From: a virus
DNA: 64,000 bases
Direction: 5' to 3' (one strand)
Virus record (IMG/VR): IMGVR_UViG_3300008448_000002
Span: 124,001 to 188,000 of that record
Part shown: positions 23,292-31,790 of the stretch, in pieces
Numbering within the stretch: the first letter of the stretch is position 1
How the letters are laid out: each line of letters begins with the position of its first letter
Program-made: the position numbers and the translations under genes
The notes under the pieces: generated by a model
The model's database searches: none
Told to the model about the DNA's origin: nothing
Seen by the model: the letters and a program-made list of their open reading frames with translations, nothing else

Positions 23292-24560
23292 ATGAAAAAT
23301 ATTCCTTTATACGCTCTAGTAGTAATGGTTGGACCATCAGGTAGTGGTAAGACAACTATTGCCAATAAACATTTCCAAAAACATGAAATCATCTCTTCTG
23401 ATGATATTAGAGAAGACTTATTGGGCGATTTTAGAAGACAAGATTACAATAATGTTGTCTTCAAAGAATTATTTCATCGGGCAAATCTTAAACTTTCATT
23501 AAAGAGAAGAGTGGTTATTGATGCCACTAATTTAAAAACCAATGATAGAAAAGGTATAATTGAGTTGGGAAAAAGACACAATGTTCCAATTTTTTATGTT
23601 GTGGTAAATAGAACCCTTGAAGAAAAATTAGAGACAGCAGGATGGAGGAATGAAGTTCCTTATCTCATTAATAAGCATCACGAGACTTTCCTCCAAAATG
23701 AACGAGAAATCCTTAAAGGAGATGGTGTTGCCACTGTAATTGATACTAGAAAAGAATTATTTACTGTTGTGAAAAACTCAACTAATGACAATATTCTTGA
23801 TATTATTAAAAGCAATGGTCAAAAATATATCTTTGCTATTGGAGATGTTCATTCGGACATACAAGCCTTAACGAGTGTTATTGAATGGGCAACAGCAAGA
23901 AATGCCTTCATGGTATTTTTAGGTGATATTATTGACTATGGTGATAATCCCATCGAATGTATTAATATTGTTTATGATTTAATCGTATCTGGTAAGGCAG
24001 TAATGTGCCTTGGAAATCATGAAGATAAGATTCATAGATGGTTACAAAAGAGAGACGATGCTGAAAACAAGATGAAATTGTCTCATGGCAACATGGCAAC
24101 TATTGATAGAATCATGGAGTTGAATGATTCCGAAAGAGATTTAATTATTTCCAAGTTTGACACTATCTATGAATATTCAAAAAATCATTGGGTGATTGGT
24201 AACACACTATTTACACACGGTGCCTGTAACTTAAACATGTTTAATTCAAATAGTAGTAAATTGTCTGGTGAGGCTAAAAACTTATCATTATACGGCGAAG
24301 TCGATAGAAATGTACCATTTGAAGAAAATAGATACCCAACGAGACTATATAACTGGTGTGATACTATTCCCGATGGCAAAAGAGTTATTGTTGGGCATGA
24401 TGTTCGTTCTACCATATCTCCCTTTGTACATAAAAATGAACAAGGCGGCGAAGTTATTTTTGCGGATACTGGTTGTTCAAAAGAAGGTGTACTGAGTTCT
24501 GTATGTTTAAAGGTTACTGGTGAAACTTTAATAGTTGAGTCAATGATTAAGCATTCTTAA
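23292..24560 (+). CDS. pnkp: Polynucleotide kinase-phosphatase (P-loop kinase + calcineurin-like phosphatase)
   Basis: A 422-residue fusion. Residues 1-165 are a 5'-kinase: P-loop GPSGSGKT (14-21), SSDDIRED, and VVIDATNLK. Residues 178-420 are a calcineurin-like phosphoesterase: GDVHSD (184-189), GDIIDYGD (211-218), GNHEDK (241-246), FTHGAC and VGHDV. T4 Pnkp instead pairs its kinase with a HAD-type phosphatase. The kinase plus calcineurin-like order is that of bacterial Pnkp (Hen1-Pnkp RNA repair) without the third, ligase domain; here the ligase is supplied by the gene at 20467. Predicted role: convert RNA 5'-OH/2',3'-phosphate ends into ligatable ends. Confidence 0.88.
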   Translation: MKNIPLYALVVMVGPSGSGKTTIANKHFQKHEIISSDDIREDLLGDFRRQDYNNVVFKELFHRANLKLSLKRRVVIDATNLKTNDRKGIIELGKRHNVPIFYVVVNRTLEEKLETAGWRNEVPYLINKHHETFLQNEREILKGDGVATVIDTRKELFTVVKNSTNDNILDIIKSNGQKYIFAIGDVHSDIQALTSVIEWATARNAFMVFLGDIIDYGDNPIECINIVYDLIVSGKAVMCLGNHEDKIHRWLQKRDDAENKMKLSHGNMATIDRIMELNDSERDLIISKFDTIYEYSKNHWVIGNTLFTHGACNLNMFNSNSSKLSGEAKNLSLYGEVDRNVPFEENRYPTRLYNWCDTIPDGKRVIVGHDVRSTISPFVHKNEQGGEVIFADTGCSKEGVLSSVCLKVTGETLIVESMIKHS

Positions 24561-24578
24561 TTTATTTTAATTTTTATG

Positions 24579-24607
24579 TTGTTTTTTATATAATTTTATG
24601 GTATTAT
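24579..24607 (+). promoter_or_regulatory. Sigma70-like promoter
   Basis: TTGTTT (24579-24584), 17-nt spacer, TATTAT (24602-24607), in an A/T-only 76-bp gap. GGAG precedes the ATG at 24637. Confidence 0.5.
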
Positions 24608-24636
24608 AATAATATAATTAAACAACGGAGAAAATT

Positions 24637-24939
24637 ATGACTATTGAAACACCACAAGAACAAGTTGAACAACAAGTTGCTAACCCAGAATTGTCTTTCG
24701 CAGATATTCGAGTTGCCTTGGAAGCATTAAAAGTGGCAGGTGAACGCCGTTCATTTACACTAGAAGAATCGGCACAAGTTTTAAAAACAGCAATTAACTT
24801 TCAAGAGTTTGTTGATTTCATTACTAAAAAAGAAGAAGAAGCTAAACAACAAACCAACCCAGTAATGGATAAAGTTAAAGAAGCTGTTGAGAATTATGTA
24901 TCGCAAGGTTCAGAAAACGCAACAACACCACAGGAGTAA
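24637..24939 (+). CDS. Small acidic hypothetical protein
   Basis: A 100-residue acidic protein with Gln/Glu-rich ends (ETPQEQVEQQVA; SENATTPQE) around a helical core (FADIRVALEALKVAGERRSF, then VLKTAINFQEFVDFITKKEE). It has its own promoter and a GGAG ribosome-binding site, so it is probably abundant. The look is that of small phage adaptor or accessory proteins; no family recognised. Heads a five-gene run to ThyX. Confidence 0.6.
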   Translation: MTIETPQEQVEQQVANPELSFADIRVALEALKVAGERRSFTLEESAQVLKTAINFQEFVDFITKKEEEAKQQTNPVMDKVKEAVENYVSQGSENATTPQE

Positions 24940-24944
24940 TATTA

Positions 24945-25562
24945 ATGGATAATTTTGTAAAACATGTAGGGGCTATAAAATCAACAGGAAGTAAAATTAT
25001 TGTTGTTTTTAAGCAATTACCAGAAGATAAAAAAAATGCCTTAGTTATTTTCACAGATAGTTTACCCGAAAAGTTCCAGACAATTGTTCAAGAATTGCTA
25101 ATGGCTAAAGAAGGACAAGCAGTTGTTGATTTTGCCGATTTTTTGAGTAGAAGGCAAATGCCGGGTTCGCAAGATAATGTTTTATTGGCACTACATAACG
25201 AAGCAAAATTAAGCAGAGTACCTGTTACAGATGTTGTAATGTGTCCTAAGCCTAATATGTCAGTTGATTTAGTTCAGCTTCTCGATAATATTGAAAAATT
25301 AAATCCTCAAGAATCGTCTATTGCCGAATTACCAAAAACAGAAATAGTACAAAATCCCGAAGAAGTTGCCAAGGGTTTGTTGAGAGATGCCGAGTTCCTA
25401 CAAGATGAAGTTAATAGAAAAAAAGAACAGGCATATACTTTATATCCTTCCCTTAGACCTAAAACGGTTGTTAAAGAAACTTTAGTTGAGAAAGTTAATA
25501 AGCCTATCGCTAAAAAATCAAAAACAGCCGTTAAAAAACCTTCAAAGACAGCAAAAGTTTAA
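24945..25562 (+). CDS. Hypothetical protein with lysine-rich tail
   Basis: A 205-residue protein. Residues 1-110 look globular (KIIVVFKQLPEDKKNALVIF, LPEKFQTIVQELLMAKEGQA), the centre is helical and acidic, and the last ~30 residues are a Lys/Ala/Pro tail resembling histone-H1-like DNA-binding tails (KPIAKKSKTAVKKPSKTAKV). It begins 5 bp after the previous gene with GGAG. Nucleic-acid binding is inferred from the tail only. Confidence 0.6.
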   Translation: MDNFVKHVGAIKSTGSKIIVVFKQLPEDKKNALVIFTDSLPEKFQTIVQELLMAKEGQAVVDFADFLSRRQMPGSQDNVLLALHNEAKLSRVPVTDVVMCPKPNMSVDLVQLLDNIEKLNPQESSIAELPKTEIVQNPEEVAKGLLRDAEFLQDEVNRKKEQAYTLYPSLRPKTVVKETLVEKVNKPIAKKSKTAVKKPSKTAKV

Positions 25563-25564
25563 AA

Positions 25565-25801
25565 ATGGCTACAATTGATTTAAGCTGGTACGATTCAATA
25601 AAAAGAAGAGAAGCTAGACAACTCACCGATGAAGTCGAATCAATTAGATACAATTTAGCCTTTTTAGGCAATATGGAAAAAATTATTGATAAGGGTATTG
25701 AACTTAATATTATTTTTACTGCTATTGGAAAAAGCCAAAAAGTTAAATCTGAATGGGAAGCACTTTTGGCAATGATAAAGTTAATGAAAAATGATTACTG
25801 A
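25565..25801 (+). CDS. Small hypothetical protein
   Basis: A 78-residue helical protein (SWYDSIKRREARQLTDEVES). It lies 2 bp after the preceding gene and overlaps the next by 11 bp, so it is part of a tightly coupled run. No motif recognised. Confidence 0.5.
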   Translation: MATIDLSWYDSIKRREARQLTDEVESIRYNLAFLGNMEKIIDKGIELNIIFTAIGKSQKVKSEWEALLAMIKLMKNDY

Positions 25802-26081
25802 AGAAACCATAAGACAACAAATTGACGAAAAGTATTCTTTTACAAATATTATTAATCATGTTCTTGGTACTAAGATAGAAACAAGTTATATTAAAAGTAT
25901 AAGAGAAAATTATACTGATGAACAAATAGTTGACTTTATGAAAATGGTAGCTTTATTAAAGAATACCCTTATTTCAATAAACAATGACCCTATACTACAA
26001 AAAATATATTATGATATTTTAGAAATGAGCAAAAAAGAGTTAGAGAATGAACAACAAAAACCTGAGTGCCTTACTTGTTGA
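25791..26081 (+). CDS. Small hypothetical protein
   Basis: A 96-residue helical protein (TEETIRQQIDEKYSFTNIIN, YTDEQIVDFMKMVALLKNTL) ending in PECLTC. It overlaps the previous gene by 11 bp and the thyX gene by 35 bp in different frames. No motif recognised. Confidence 0.5.
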   Translation: MITEETIRQQIDEKYSFTNIINHVLGTKIETSYIKSIRENYTDEQIVDFMKMVALLKNTLISINNDPILQKIYYDILEMSKKELENEQQKPECLTC

Positions 26082-26976
26082 TAATGTTAGTGGAGATAAT
26101 ATTATTGTCGATTCGGCAAGAGTATCATTTGCCAAAAGTTCAACAAATTATACTGACGAACAAAATAAAAAATTAATCAACTATTTGGCAAAACACAATC
26201 ATTTTACCCCATTTTGTCATGCTAGGGTTGATGGTATTCTCGAAACAAATGAAGAGTTTATTGATACCTTATTGGAAACACCAGAATTATATGCTGGCTT
26301 GGCATTAAAAAAAATAGGTAAAAATATCTATTGGGTAAATGGTTCATTGTATGCTCTAATGAAACTCTCTGCTACTGGATTAGAAGAGTTAGAAGGATTA
26401 TTCCCCTTTTCATATGAGGCATTAAAAAATAATACAACACAAACATTTAATGCTGGTAGTTTTAAAATATTGACTGATAGTAAATTAGAAATATGGCATG
26501 ATTCTTTTAAAGATGAAAAGTTTAGAATGATTTATAAAACTATTCATGTTAAAGCACCAATATTTGTTGCCAGACAACTAGTAAAGCATCAGGTATCCTT
26601 GGTTTGGAATGAAGTATCCAGAAGATATGTTGACGATGCTATTGAATATTTCTATCCAGATGTGTGGAGAGGCAAAGCGTCAAATAAAAAACAAGGGTCA
26701 TCCGATGAAGTAATTAATGTTGATAATGATTATATAAACAGTTTCTTAAATAGTGTAGCAGTTCTCTATAACAAATTGCTTGAAGATAATGTTGCTCCAG
26801 AATTGGCAAGAATTGTAACACCTCTTAATTCAATAACCGAATGGTATTGGACAGGAAGTTTGACGGCATTTAAAAGAGTGTGTAATTTGAGATTAGACTC
26901 ACATACTCAATTAGAAACACAAGTAATTGCCCAACAAATACAATCAGAAATAAAAAGATTATATTCAGAGTTTTAA
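26047..26976 (+). CDS. thyX: Flavin-dependent thymidylate synthase
   Basis: A 309-residue ThyX. The signature region is at 176-194: RQLVKHQVSLVWNEVSRRYV, the form of the ThyX motif (RHRxxSxNExSxRY class) common in phages. Other family elements are HNHFTPFCHARV (50-61) and TEWYWTGSLTAFKRVCNLR near the C-terminus. The enzyme methylates dUMP with methylene-THF and FADH2, giving dTMP for phage DNA. T4 uses ThyA-type Td instead. The start codon lies 35 bp inside the preceding gene, with GAGTTAGAGA upstream. Confidence 0.92.
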   Translation: MNNKNLSALLVDNVSGDNIIVDSARVSFAKSSTNYTDEQNKKLINYLAKHNHFTPFCHARVDGILETNEEFIDTLLETPELYAGLALKKIGKNIYWVNGSLYALMKLSATGLEELEGLFPFSYEALKNNTTQTFNAGSFKILTDSKLEIWHDSFKDEKFRMIYKTIHVKAPIFVARQLVKHQVSLVWNEVSRRYVDDAIEYFYPDVWRGKASNKKQGSSDEVINVDNDYINSFLNSVAVLYNKLLEDNVAPELARIVTPLNSITEWYWTGSLTAFKRVCNLRLDSHTQLETQVIAQQIQSEIKRLYSEF

Positions 26977-26977
26977 A

Positions 26978-27316
26978 ATGAATACTTATAGATTTACGTT
27001 TGAATACTATAGTGATAAGCATTCCAGAACAATAAATCAACATAGGCATTTTTTAATTAGTAATTTTGTAAAAAACTATAATAAACTCTTTGATACTAAT
27101 GTAAAAATGTACGTCCGTAGAGATGGAAAGAGTTTTTATATAGTCAATAATGAATCACATTTTAATATATACTATCGCACTTATCATGACTCTTATAGAT
27201 GTTGTATTATAGTAGAAATTAACATAACTATATCCGATGTAGAATTATCTACAATGAAACTATCATATGATGATATATTTGATTATCAATTAAACGATAT
27301 TGCCGTTATGGTATAA
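26978..27316 (+). CDS. Small hypothetical protein, 112 residues
   Basis: A beta-rich, Tyr/His/Arg-rich protein (MNTYRFTFEYYSDKHSRTIN, YRTYHDSYRCCIIVEINITI). The ending 'DVELSTMKLSYDDI' is like that of the small proteins at 22661-23289. It begins 1 bp after the thyX stop and its 3' end overlaps the convergent fibre gene by 31 bp. Function unknown. Confidence 0.55.
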   Translation: MNTYRFTFEYYSDKHSRTINQHRHFLISNFVKNYNKLFDTNVKMYVRRDGKSFYIVNNESHFNIYYRTYHDSYRCCIIVEINITISDVELSTMKLSYDDIFDYQLNDIAVMV

Positions 27317-29130
27317 TCTAAAGCTGCGCCGCCAGAAAGTGACACTGTTAAATAACCAGAACCATCTTGTCCATAAGTTCTTGTGGCGCATCCTCCGTTA
27401 TTAACAGAGGAGATAACATCTCTGTTACCAACAATAAAATTAACAACGTCAGAAAACTCTAACCCACCTGGTCCAGTTTGTCCATAAATCTTTATTAGTC
27501 CTGCTTGTAGAGGAGTAAAGGACAAAGTACCAGGACTTGGTATTACTCCGTACACTTTTCCTCTTTGTTGTTCTTTAAATACTGTATTATCCTCAAATAT
27601 CGTTCCGTCATTCGCCGTAATAGACATTTTCTTAACAGCACCAGCACTAAACTCAATGGCGTTATTTGAATCTGCCATTATTGCCATTCTATCATACGAA
27701 TACAGCAATCCACCAGAACCAGTTATACCATTATAATTATAAGATGGTTCAGTTCTCTGTATGAAAACAGATTTTATATTATCGGTTGTTTCTCTAACAG
27801 CAACAGTTGAACCATATGCTGTTAGTGCCGAATCAGCAAATGTTACAACATCTCTTGCCGCCTGAACATCATATACAGCAAACTTTGTAGCAGTATTTGA
27901 TGAATATACCAAGTAATCACCAAATGATGATTGTTGTAATCTAACGCCAGCATCACCAAAAATATGAAGTCCAGTGCTAGGATTGTTTGTACCAATTCCT
28001 AATTTTCCCGTAGATGATAATCTTGCTTTCTCCGAGCCACCCGCGCTAAATACAATATCTCTGGCATCCGCTGCCATTAATGCCAGTGTATCATTTGATT
28101 TTAATAAACCACACCGCCCTGTTATACCATTAAAGTTATAACTAGAACCTGTTACTTCTAAGGAAATAAACTCGTTCCCGTTTTGGGCGTTACTGACAAT
28201 CAATCCGACAGATGTATTTACGTTTGGTAAAGTAGCACGAATTGTACATGTTTGACCGTTATGACTTAAAATATCATAAACTCCTGAAACATCATAAACA
28301 AAAAATCTTTTAGTTTGAAAGTCCACCCCAATTGAATAGTCTGATATATTAGAACGCAATCTTACGGAAGGATTTTCTGTTGTTTTTAAAACGTCAATAC
28401 TACCAACGGGATTTGCTATGCCAATACCTAGTTTGCCACTCGCAGTTAATCTAGCTTGTTCGAGACCACCTGTACTAAAAACAATAGGATTATTAGTATC
28501 CGCCATTAAGGTCAATTTATCAAATGAATATAGTAAAGAACCTTGTCCTGTAGCACCATTGTAATTATAATTAGAACCTAGTCGAAGAAAAGAAGCAACT
28601 TGTGATGGTGCTTCGCTGTTTATAACTCTAATTCCATCACCTGCCGTTACTGGAAAAGTAACAACAAAATCATTATTATTTGTACTTCTTAATTTCTGCC
28701 ATGTGCCACCACCTTCAAAATAATCGGTTGTATCATTAGGAGTAGATGCTATTTTGTAATAACTCAACGAATTATCAGTCGTATTATACCATAAGTTACC
28801 AAGAGTATTTGGGGTTGATGGAGAAGTTGACCCAGTATTTAATGCCGGAATAGTATTCCAACGTGTATTTTGTGAATCATATAATTTCAAAGCCGCTAGT
28901 CTATTGCCGTTTTTTGTTTTATGATGCCATAATTGACCATCTAATGGATTTAGTGGTGATACACTACTAGAAAAGTTTTCTAGCAACTTTACTATGTTTT
29001 CTGCCGATGGTTTAGCATATGATATATAATCTTTTCCAAACAATATCAAACTAGTGGCAGATGTATCGCCTCTGCCATTATCAATAGTTGTTAATAGTGA
29101 ACCGTCTGTTTTTCTGATTTCAATAGCCAT
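27286..29130 (-). CDS. Tail fibre protein
   Basis: A 614-residue protein. The N-terminal ~100 residues match the attachment domain of fibres from T4-like marine phages: LILFGKDYISYAKPSAENIV, LLENFSSSVSPLNPLDGQLW. The centre has three repeated blocks, each like NYNGxTGxGxLLYSxDxLxx with MADxNNxIxFSxGGxExAxL, typical of trimeric beta fibres. The C-terminus is a Gly/Thr-rich tip. It follows TATAAATA, a perfect late promoter, with AGGA before the ATG. It probably recognises the host. No chaperone/peptidase domain is evident at the C-terminus. Confidence 0.8.
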   Translation of the reverse strand: MAIEIRKTDGSLLTTIDNGRGDTSATSLILFGKDYISYAKPSAENIVKLLENFSSSVSPLNPLDGQLWHHKTKNGNRLAALKLYDSQNTRWNTIPALNTGSTSPSTPNTLGNLWYNTTDNSLSYYKIASTPNDTTDYFEGGGTWQKLRSTNNNDFVVTFPVTAGDGIRVINSEAPSQVASFLRLGSNYNYNGATGQGSLLYSFDKLTLMADTNNPIVFSTGGLEQARLTASGKLGIGIANPVGSIDVLKTTENPSVRLRSNISDYSIGVDFQTKRFFVYDVSGVYDILSHNGQTCTIRATLPNVNTSVGLIVSNAQNGNEFISLEVTGSSYNFNGITGRCGLLKSNDTLALMAADARDIVFSAGGSEKARLSSTGKLGIGTNNPSTGLHIFGDAGVRLQQSSFGDYLVYSSNTATKFAVYDVQAARDVVTFADSALTAYGSTVAVRETTDNIKSVFIQRTEPSYNYNGITGSGGLLYSYDRMAIMADSNNAIEFSAGAVKKMSITANDGTIFEDNTVFKEQQRGKVYGVIPSPGTLSFTPLQAGLIKIYGQTGPGGLEFSDVVNFIVGNRDVISSVNNGGCATRTYGQDGSGYLTVSLSGGAALDYTITAISFN

Positions 29131-29157
29131 GTATATTTATCCTATAGTTTGTATAAC

Positions 29158-29165
29158 TATTTATA
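29158..29165 (-). promoter_or_regulatory. Late promoter TATAAATA
   Basis: Exact match to the T4 late consensus, reading into the fibre gene; predicted start near 29152, with a 22-nt leader carrying AGGA. Confidence 0.7.
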
Positions 29166-29169
29166 ATTA

Positions 29170-31086
29170 TTATACGGAGGTATAAACGATAACATCAACA
29201 GAACCTAATAATGAACCAAAGTCATTCGGACCATCATCATAATTTACGTTCCACAATCTAAAACTAGTCGCTGTTTTATTTGTATACGAGGAAACACCTT
29301 GTCTACCAACATTCCATGACATTGTACTATTGATGAAATAGTTATCAGGTGAACCAAGGTTTTCAGACAAAAATACATCAACATAACCAGAAGTATTATA
29401 TGTTATACTTGCTATTCCAGATGAGTTTGTAAGAATTGCCAAACTAGGGTTAGCTGTTATAATAACAGTTGGTATTGAGGCATGAGTTCCTCTATCATTG
29501 ATAGTAATAGATTGAATGTTTCCAAGATTAAAAGTTACCGCAGAAGCGGTGCCTGTTCCCGATGAAAAGGTAATTGCTGGAGGAACAACATACCATTGCC
29601 CTTGTGAAGTAACTGTAATTACCCCAAGTTCAAAAGTTAAATTTACCGTTGCCCCTGTTCCCCCCGATGGAGAAACTGTTGTGGCGGCTCCCGTTGCTGT
29701 TGGTAAGGCAGTATAGTTACCAGTAGCCAACAATGTTAAACCAGTTATAACACCGCTAGATACCGTTGCTACTGTAGCAGTAGCACTTGTGCCACTTCCA
29801 CCTGTCACTGTTATTGTATTACCAACAGAATAACCTGTTCCACCATTGTTCACTGCTATTGTTTTAACGCGCAATGATGCTGTAGCTGCCCCCCCAGACC
29901 CAACAGCGGGAGAAAATTTAACTATACCTCTAGCAGCTATTCTTAGTCCAGCATTAGCCTGTCTTAATTTTAATGGAGATATAGCAACTACATCAGATAC
30001 TCCCGCAATAGCTTCTGGAGTTGTTGCCACCTTTAATACATTTGTTAGCAATGAGCCATCAAGAACAGGCAATCTTCCACCTGATATAACCTCAACCACA
30101 TTTCCAACACTAGTTCCAACATTTCTTGCCGCCGCATTACCAGCGTTAGTAATATCTGCTAATACATGAGTATGACCCACGTTAGATTTTCCAGTATTTA
30201 AAGAATCAATTTGTGATTGTAAATTATTTGTATTAGTTGTTAAAGAATCGTCAAATGCCAACTCTCGCCAATTCGACCAAGATGAACTTGATGAATCTTT
30301 TATTCTTAGAGCCAGCTTACTATTGGGAGTTGAAGAATTAATATCCCAACCAACTGATAAATTGAATCCTGTTACATCTGTTGGATTAACTCCAAATCTT
30401 GATAATACTACTATACCACTTCTTGAGTTATTGATTTGGTCTGGACTTTGTGGAGTATCAACACCATATATCCCATCAGGTTGACCTGTGGTATTTGTAA
30501 AATATTCTGGGGGCGTGGTTGTTGCCGTTGGAACTTTTAATAAGTGGTTATGAGTGGTTAATGAATAGTTATTAAGAGTGATAGGTTGTACGAATGTAGC
30601 CGTTGCCCATGTCTCAGTTGCCAAATTTACTGGATTTATCGAAGCTGTATTCTGATATAACTTAATTTTCTTAACTACATCATCCCAATATACTGTTCCC
30701 GCGAAAGACAACGCACTAGCAGAAGAAACACTTGGTAATTTAAGTCCAACTGTACTAGTAAGGTCAATAGTTCCTGTTGTGGCACTAAAAGTTTTTGCCG
30801 TAACAATTCCATTAGAAGCTAAGGTAATGTTACCAGATGAAAATGTTAGGTTTCCTGATAATTGACCGCCAACTAAAGGAAGATAATTAGCCGATAAAAA
30901 AGCCGCATCAATAAAGGTTTTCCAAGAACCATCCCAATATTCTATTTCACTTGTTCCCTCATTCCATCGCATAGTCCCATTAACAGACGTAGATGGTCTA
31001 GGTGTTTGACTAGGTAAGGTTATTCCCCCTGCTCCTCTAACGTCTAATCTTCCGCCACTACCACTAACATCTATTACTTTGCTCAT
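29170..31086 (-). CDS. Tail fibre or adhesin protein with exchanged repeat module
   Basis: A 638-residue protein. Fibre hallmarks: RWNEGTSEIEYWDGSWKTF near the start, YLPLVGGQLSGNLTFSSG at ~92, and GIYGVDTPQSP...WSNWRELAFD with GKSNVGHTHVLADITNAGNA in the middle, as in T4-like and lambdoid fibres. Residues ~395-545 are a single copy of the 152-residue Gly-rich unit present twice in the protein at 11301-12578. The C-terminal ~95 residues are a separate beta domain (NYFINSTMSWNVGRQGVSSY). It begins 1 bp from the stop of the next upstream gene, so it is co-expressed with it. Confidence 0.75.
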   Translation of the reverse strand: MSKVIDVSGSGGRLDVRGAGGITLPSQTPRPSTSVNGTMRWNEGTSEIEYWDGSWKTFIDAAFLSANYLPLVGGQLSGNLTFSSGNITLASNGIVTAKTFSATTGTIDLTSTVGLKLPSVSSASALSFAGTVYWDDVVKKIKLYQNTASINPVNLATETWATATFVQPITLNNYSLTTHNHLLKVPTATTTPPEYFTNTTGQPDGIYGVDTPQSPDQINNSRSGIVVLSRFGVNPTDVTGFNLSVGWDINSSTPNSKLALRIKDSSSSSWSNWRELAFDDSLTTNTNNLQSQIDSLNTGKSNVGHTHVLADITNAGNAAARNVGTSVGNVVEVISGGRLPVLDGSLLTNVLKVATTPEAIAGVSDVVAISPLKLRQANAGLRIAARGIVKFSPAVGSGGAATASLRVKTIAVNNGGTGYSVGNTITVTGGSGTSATATVATVSSGVITGLTLLATGNYTALPTATGAATTVSPSGGTGATVNLTFELGVITVTSQGQWYVVPPAITFSSGTGTASAVTFNLGNIQSITINDRGTHASIPTVIITANPSLAILTNSSGIASITYNTSGYVDVFLSENLGSPDNYFINSTMSWNVGRQGVSSYTNKTATSFRLWNVNYDDGPNDFGSLLGSVDVIVYTSV

Positions 31087-31087
31087 A

Positions 31088-31759
31088 TTATAAACTAATC
31101 CTTATTGTATATACTATTTCAATAAGTCTATTTAAACTTTTTTGAATGGGGTTAAAAATAACATGGGTTATTAAATTACCGTTACCAGGAATAGTATCAA
31201 ATGTTTTAATCCCAATTTCATCAAATACAAATGTTCCTTCTGTTGTGGCACTATTATCGAATGCTTGCTGTCCCGCTGGTTCTGAATAATCCAAAGTGGC
31301 GGTGATAACAATATCAGTGTATGTTGTATTTACAACGTGTCTAACCTCTATATAATTGTTTGCTGTATCTGTATTCAAAGCTGATTGGTCATTTACCACT
31401 TTAAAATATGTTGGATTATATAAATCGGCATTAATATTTGTTGTGTTTGGTGGAAAATAAGTAATAGCTCCCGTTCCAGAAACTACACTCCCGCCATTAC
31501 CAAAGTGTATTTCATGGATATTACCTTCTGGTCTATTCGTGAGTGAATTAGCAAGGGCAATACTCATGTTTTCAAAATGTATGGCATTGTCTTTGTCTAA
31601 CAATACTTCATTGGTATTTTTATCGGTTATAGTTAAGTGACCCTTCATAAAGGGCTTACTTTTTTCAATATTACCATTTTTATTTATAATTACAGATTCG
31701 CCATCTTTAATGGTGATAAAATCTGATACACTTGTTTTAATATTTTCATTCATTAACAT
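31088..31759 (-). CDS. Virion structural protein, tail/baseplate associated
   Basis: A 223-residue protein with no catalytic motif: an acidic, Lys/Asn-rich N-terminus followed by an all-beta body (IHEIHFGNGGSVVSGTGAIT, NYIEVRHVVNTTYTDIVITA, EIGIKTFDTIPGNGNLITHV). It is placed between the giant virion protein and the fibres and expressed from a CATAAATA late promoter with AGGA. Proteins with 'IxFGxGG' and a C-terminal 'R.I+I.YTI+' strand are common as fibre-joining or baseplate-periphery components; that role is inferred. Confidence 0.6.
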   Translation of the reverse strand: MLMNENIKTSVSDFITIKDGESVIINKNGNIEKSKPFMKGHLTITDKNTNEVLLDKDNAIHFENMSIALANSLTNRPEGNIHEIHFGNGGSVVSGTGAITYFPPNTTNINADLYNPTYFKVVNDQSALNTDTANNYIEVRHVVNTTYTDIVITATLDYSEPAGQQAFDNSATTEGTFVFDEIGIKTFDTIPGNGNLITHVIFNPIQKSLNRLIEIVYTIRISL

Positions 31760-31781
31760 TTTAATTTTGTCCTATTGTATA

Positions 31782-31789
31782 TATTTATG
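31782..31789 (-). promoter_or_regulatory. Late promoter match CATAAATA
   Basis: One mismatch to TATAAATA. Predicted start near 31776, leader 17 nt with AGGA. It lies between the stop of the giant gene and the next structural gene. Confidence 0.55.
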
Positions 31790-31790
31790 A

